Source: Volutella citrinella (taxonomy: Eukaryota; Ascomycota; Sordariomycetes; Hypocreales; Nectriaceae). Taken from it: DNA of 64,000 bases. The stretch covers positions 1,674,001-1,738,000 of the forward strand of contig JAWZSP010000009.1 in the NCBI GenBank assembly GCA_034401135.1, given 5' to 3'. The translations under genes and the position numbers were made by a program. Below the pieces are notes generated by a model. That model worked only from the letters and a program-made list of their open reading frames with translations, did not search any database and was not told the DNA's origin. Position 1 is the first letter of the stretch, and the number at the start of each line of letters is the position of its first letter. This document shows, one piece after another, positions 59,553 through 64,000 of the stretch.

Positions 59553-61111
59553 ATTATTATTTACTTAAAAACTTAAAAAGAATATATTTAGTACTTTTAG
59601 AAGGTTTTTTAAAAGTTATAGGTTATATAACTTTATATAAAACTATTAAAGTATATATTCTATTAGTAAGAAATAGACTTTTTTAGCTATTATATTACTT
59701 AAAAAAAGTAAATATAAAGTTAAAGTATATATAAGCTATTATTAAGTAGTAATTACTAAAATCTATTTAAGACCTTTAGGTCTTCTTAAGATTTTATAAT
59801 TTTTATTAAAAATTTATTTTTTACTATTTAAAAATAGCTTTACTTTTAATAAATTTTTTAAAAAAAAGCTATAAAAGTAAGTAAGTTAAAAAGTTTTAGT
59901 AAATAGAATATATTATAGTTATATTTAGTAAGCTAAAAGCTACTTTTAGTTTTATAATTATTTTTTATTACTAAGATCTTATACTTCTTAGCTAAGTAGA
60001 GATAGATATCTCTAATTAAGTAATTATAAGTATCCTAGCTTAGTAATATAATAGCTAATAGTATTTAATTATATATTTTTTATATAAATTATTAAAAATA
60101 GAAAATTAATAAAATATAAAGTAATAAAAGCTTCTTATAGTTCTTAAATTAATTAAGTATTAAAATTATTACTTTTAAAAACTTTTTAAATATTTTATAC
60201 TTTTTATAAACTATAAAATACTTTAGTAAATCTTTAAGGCTCTTATAAAAGACTTTTAAAAAAGACTTATAAAATAAGTATATTAACTTTTAGAGTTTGA
60301 TTTTAAAGTATAATACTACTTAAAAATAAATAACTTTATAAATAGGCTATTTTATAAGCCTAATTATATAAAAAGTCAGCTTATATATAGTAATATATTA
60401 TTAAGTTTAGCTTATAAGCTTAACTTAATAAAAGACTTCTTTTTAAATATATAATAAATAATTATAAATTAAAAAAGAAAGTCTAAGGTATTTTAAGTAT
60501 TTATTTAGGCAGTTAAATCTAGCTTAATTAGACTAGCTATAACTTAAATAATTATAACTCTTACTTTATAATAATATAGCCTATTTTATAAGCTATTTTT
60601 ATATATAATATAAATAATAGTATCTAAAGTATAGACTAAAATATAAATAGAACTAGCTTAAAAAAGTCTTATTATAAAACCTACTTTTTAAAATAATACT
60701 TACTAAGAGTATATAAAGGACTTAGAATAAGCTAGAGTTATTATTTTAAACTAATATATCCTATACTTTATTATAAAAAAACTTATAAAAAGTAAAATAA
60801 TATTTTTAATATAGTTATTATATAAGCTAGAAGTATTAATTAAAAAGTTATAAATTATTAACTTAAAATACTTAGTATATATAAATATAATATATACTAA
60901 TACTAAAAAAAAGAATTATATAGTAAATTATATAAATATATTATTCTTTAAAAAGAGACTTATTATTTTAAAAAAGCTATTTTTATAAAGTAAGATTTTT
61001 TAATATTATTATAATAACCCTTAGTCAGGGTATATAAAAGTAATAAAGATTATAAAACTAATCTTAAAAAAGTTTTATTAAGTTAACTTTATAAAAGATA
61101 TAAGAGAATAT

Positions 61112-61240
61112 ATTAAGACCTATAAGTATTACTAAGGTATCTATATATTAAGATATTACTTATATAAAAAGCTTTAACTACTATTACTATTATTATACTT
61201 ATTTTAAGAAATTAATATAGACTTTATTATAAGCTTATTA
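61112..61240 (+). other. Decayed integrase of family A
   Basis: A zinc-finger C-x2-C remnant (TAT and TAC for the two Cys, 61,121-61,132) is followed in the same frame by D-F-I at 61,220-61,228, the strand bearing the first catalytic aspartate, whose GAC codon is intact. The same stretch is found at 6,847-6,861 in the left copy. Confidence 0.75.
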
Positions 61241-62149
61241 TAAAGTATATAACTTAAAAGCAAGCTAGTTAATATAATCCTTATAGTTATCTATTAAATA
61301 ACTAAGTATACTTTATTTATTTTAATTATTAAATAACTTAATATAATATAATTAGTAAGTATCTTATATAAGTATATTAAATATAAATATAAAATATTAA
61401 AAAGAATTATTAGTAATAAAAATAAGCTTTTTATAAGCTAATTTTAAGTAGACTTAATTAAAAAGTAAGTAATTAGATAGTACTTATTAATAGTATACTA
61501 CTCTTAAATAAATAAATAGATAGAGTAGCTTAACTAAATATTAAAGAAATATTTATAAATTTATACTAAGAGCTTTTTATAAAACTAAGCAGCTTATTTT
61601 TAAAAAGTAGAGTTTATATATAATAATAATTATTATAATATAATTAATATATCCTTAATAAAAATATTAATAAGATACTATCTTTATATTATTAAATATA
61701 TTTTTAAGTTTATAAAAACTAAGGTTTAAAATATATAAAAATATATTAAAAAGATTATAAACTTCTATTAAAAAGCTATTAAATTATAAAAAATAGTTAT
61801 AAAGTTATAAGTAAAATATTATAATAAGCTATATAAAGAGCAGATTTTTAAAAAAAGCTAGATAATTAGCCTTTTTATATAAAACTTCTATTTTAAATAT
61901 AAAAAACTTATACCTTATTTTATTAAAGTAAAGGTTATTAAGTATATTAGTAAGTAAGCTTATTAAATTAAATTACTTACTAAATACTAATATATATATA
62001 ATATAATATTAATTATACTACTAAAACCTTAGACTAAAAAAATAATAAAAGAATAATTACTAATTAACTATTTTAATTTTAAAAAAAAAAAAAAAAAGTA
62101 AGAAGTTAAGAAGGTTATTATATATAAAACTAATAAAATATAAATATTT

Positions 62150-62218
62150 TACTAAGTTAAGTAGTCAGGCTAGCTAATAGAATATAATACTTAAGAATTA
62201 AAAGAGTATTTTATAAAT
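62150..62218 (+). other. Decayed chromodomain of family A
   Basis: The frame starting at 62,150 reads Y-stop-V-K-stop-S-G-stop, then I-E-Y-N-T-stop-E-L. The pattern is that of the chromodomain Y-x-V-K-W-x-G and E-x-N-T-W-E motifs with tryptophan codons turned into TAG or TAA. It is in the same frame as the integrase. Such domains guide integration into heterochromatin. Confidence 0.75.
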
Positions 62219-63835
62219 ATAAAAAAGAAAGTCTAGGCTTACTATAAATAGAAAAAGTATTATTATAAAAAGTAAGATAATAAAAATAAGCTAAGTACTT
62301 AATAAGTACTTATATATATTTATATTAAAAAGTAAATTCTTTAATATATACTAGCAGAGCTTTAATTAAAATAAAAAATAAAAATAAAAGTAAAGGCTTA
62401 AAAAGTAAATAACTATTAAAAGTATAGTAGACTTTTACTAATAATAGCCTAGATCTAAATAAATAAAAGCCTTATAAAGTAATTAAAAATAAAAAATAAA
62501 ATTAAAAACTATTAGCTAAGTAAATAATAATAACTCTACTTAGCCTTGCCCTTTTTATTATTATTTTTATTATCTTTTAGACTATTTTAGTCCTAGTCTT
62601 AAGTATTTTAAAACTTTTAATTAATATATTAATAATTTAATAAAAATATACTTTAATTTAAATAATAAAGTAAGTAAGAATATATATATTAAATAAGATA
62701 TTTTAATATAATATAAGTAGTATATTAAGGTAATAGTATATAGTACTATATTAAGAGATTAATTAGCTACTTATTACTATTAGCTCCTTCTTTTTTTACT
62801 CTAATTCTTAGGATATTAATAAGTATATTAAGCTTAAACTTAAGTTTAATAATAATAGTATTATTCTAAATATATATTAGCTATATAGCTTTTACTTAAA
62901 GTATAGTATTATTAGGCTAGATCTAGCTAACTTAGAAAATTATAAAATTAGAATATACTAATTTATAAAAATACTTAATAAAAAATAACTAAAAGCTTAA
63001 TATACTTATTATAAGACTATAATAGTTATAAATTTATAAATTAAGCTTAACTTTTAGAAAGATTATTATATAATAGCAGCCTTATTTTTAGGCTTTTTTT
63101 AATAAGTATTTACTAAATTAGTAATATACTCTTAAAAGTACTTTTATATACTAATATAAGAGTTTATTATATTTAATAAAGTAACTTAATATCTTAAGAT
63201 TAGGAAATTAATATAGCTCTTAATAAAAATATAATAATAATTTACCTTTTTTATAAGGTTTTAATATTATTAAGCTAGGCCTTAAAGTTCTATTAGAATT
63301 TAAAAAATATTAAGTATATTTTAAAAAGAGATTATTAACTTACTATTTAATACTTAGATCAGTTTACTTTATAAAAAATATATCTCTATTTATAACTACC
63401 TTAATAATATTTAATTTAAATATTATAAAAAGTAATAATTAAATAATTAAAATATAATAGCTTCTTAGTATATATATTAAAAAACTTTTTATTAATAGAA
63501 AATTAAAAATTAAATAAAATATTCTAAATATAAAAAAGAACTACTATCTTATTACTAAGTATTTAAAAAGAATTAATACTTTAAGAAAAAATAAAAAGCC
63601 TTATAAAAAAAGAAAAATTAAAGATTATATAGCTTTAGTAAAAGACTAAGTAAATAGTTAATAAGAGCTTAGTAAAATAAAAAAAAACCTTATAAAAAAA
63701 AGTAAATAAGAAATTATTAATATTTATTCTAAAAATAAGGTACTAAAATATATAAGTACTTATTAAATACTTAGACTATTAATATTAAAAATAAAGTCAG
63801 AGTGCTCTTATTTATAATAAAATAATTATAAAAAA

Positions 63836-64000
63836 AAACCTATAATATATATAACCTAGACTAGCTTATAAATTATAAAGGCTATAAAGGCTATATATAG
63901 GTATACTAGCTATTAAGTAAAAAACTATATACTAAGATTACTTAAAATCTATAAGTAAAAGTTAATATAATAGCTTACTTTTAATTATATACTTATTCCT
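63836..64000 (+). repeat. 3' LTR of family A, truncated by window end
   Basis: This is the second copy of the LTR at 57,001. An A-rich tract (63,829-63,837) precedes it. The element continues beyond the window. Confidence 0.72.

Larger units (their letters stand above)
57001..64000 (+). mobile_element. Near-complete Ty3/gypsy chromovirus, family A, RIP-inactivated
   Basis: Direct repeats at about 57,001-57,180 and 63,836-64,000 are the LTRs; the second is cut by the window end, so LTR length is unknown. Between them, in correct order, are a gag zinc knuckle (58,231-58,272), reverse transcriptase (59,382-59,552), integrase zinc finger and first catalytic Asp (61,121-61,228) and a chromodomain (62,150-62,218). 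All are interrupted by TAA/TAG where RIP converts CAA, CGA or TGG, and Cys codons have become Tyr. RT and integrase lie in different frames, so at least one indel has occurred. The element cannot be active in this form. Order and chromodomain place it among fungal chromoviruses. Confidence 0.85.

Overview
The window is nuclear DNA of a filamentous ascomycete (Pezizomycotina; Sordariomycetes/Hypocreales is my best guess, low confidence). The evidence is compact genes with 50-75 bp introns (GT..AG, CTAAC-like branch sites), fungal-specific families (Zn2Cys6 regulators, DUF3176, DUF2855, DAL5- and YAT-type permeases), a dispersed 5S rRNA gene, and repeats destroyed by repeat-induced point mutation (RIP).

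Layout. About 1-20,310 and 52,262-64,000 are extremely AT-rich. CpA and TpG are almost absent and TpA is in great excess; the first 241 bases contain no G or C. These blocks are RIP-decayed retrotransposons. Two LTR families can be told apart by comparing copies within the window. Family A is a Ty3/gypsy chromovirus whose gag zinc knuckle, RT, integrase and chromodomain can still be read through RIP-made stops (57.0-64.0 kb, with a second copy split across 6.0-7.6 and 14.4-15.0 kb). Family B has ~280 bp LTRs (7.6-14.4 kb), a deleted fragment at 19.0-20.3 kb and an inverted 3' piece at 55.85-57.0 kb. On the left B sits inside A; on the right A appears to sit inside B.

The 32-kb island between them (20.3-52.26 kb) has normal composition and carries the genes. 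In order: a broken gene relic (20.3-21.7); a DAL5-type MFS permease and a convergent amidohydrolase (22.3-25.3); an amino-acid permease and a convergent Zn2Cys6 regulator (26.9-30.7); a DUF1868 2H phosphoesterase (31.5-32.2); an MFS sugar transporter and an inositol-monophosphatase-family enzyme (33.0-36.3); a large secreted cysteine-containing protein with a Kex2-like site (37.7-40.1); a second Zn2Cys6 regulator (40.6-42.6); a DUF2855 protein (42.6-43.9); a DUF3176 membrane protein (44.7-47.1); gene relics (47.8-48.9); two tandem paralogous small secreted proteins with eight conserved cysteines (49.3-51.1); and a 5S rRNA gene at the right edge (51,978-52,096).

How they fit together: the left two thirds is uptake and catabolism (nitrogen/carboxylate permease, amino-acid permease, sugar transporter, hydrolase, phosphatase) with one regulator nearby. 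The right third is enriched in secreted and lineage-specific proteins, relics and duplications, as is typical of fast-evolving compartments next to RIP-mutated repeats. I see no classical biosynthetic gene cluster (no PKS, NRPS or terpene synthase). All exon structures are manual calls from splice consensus and reading-frame continuity.
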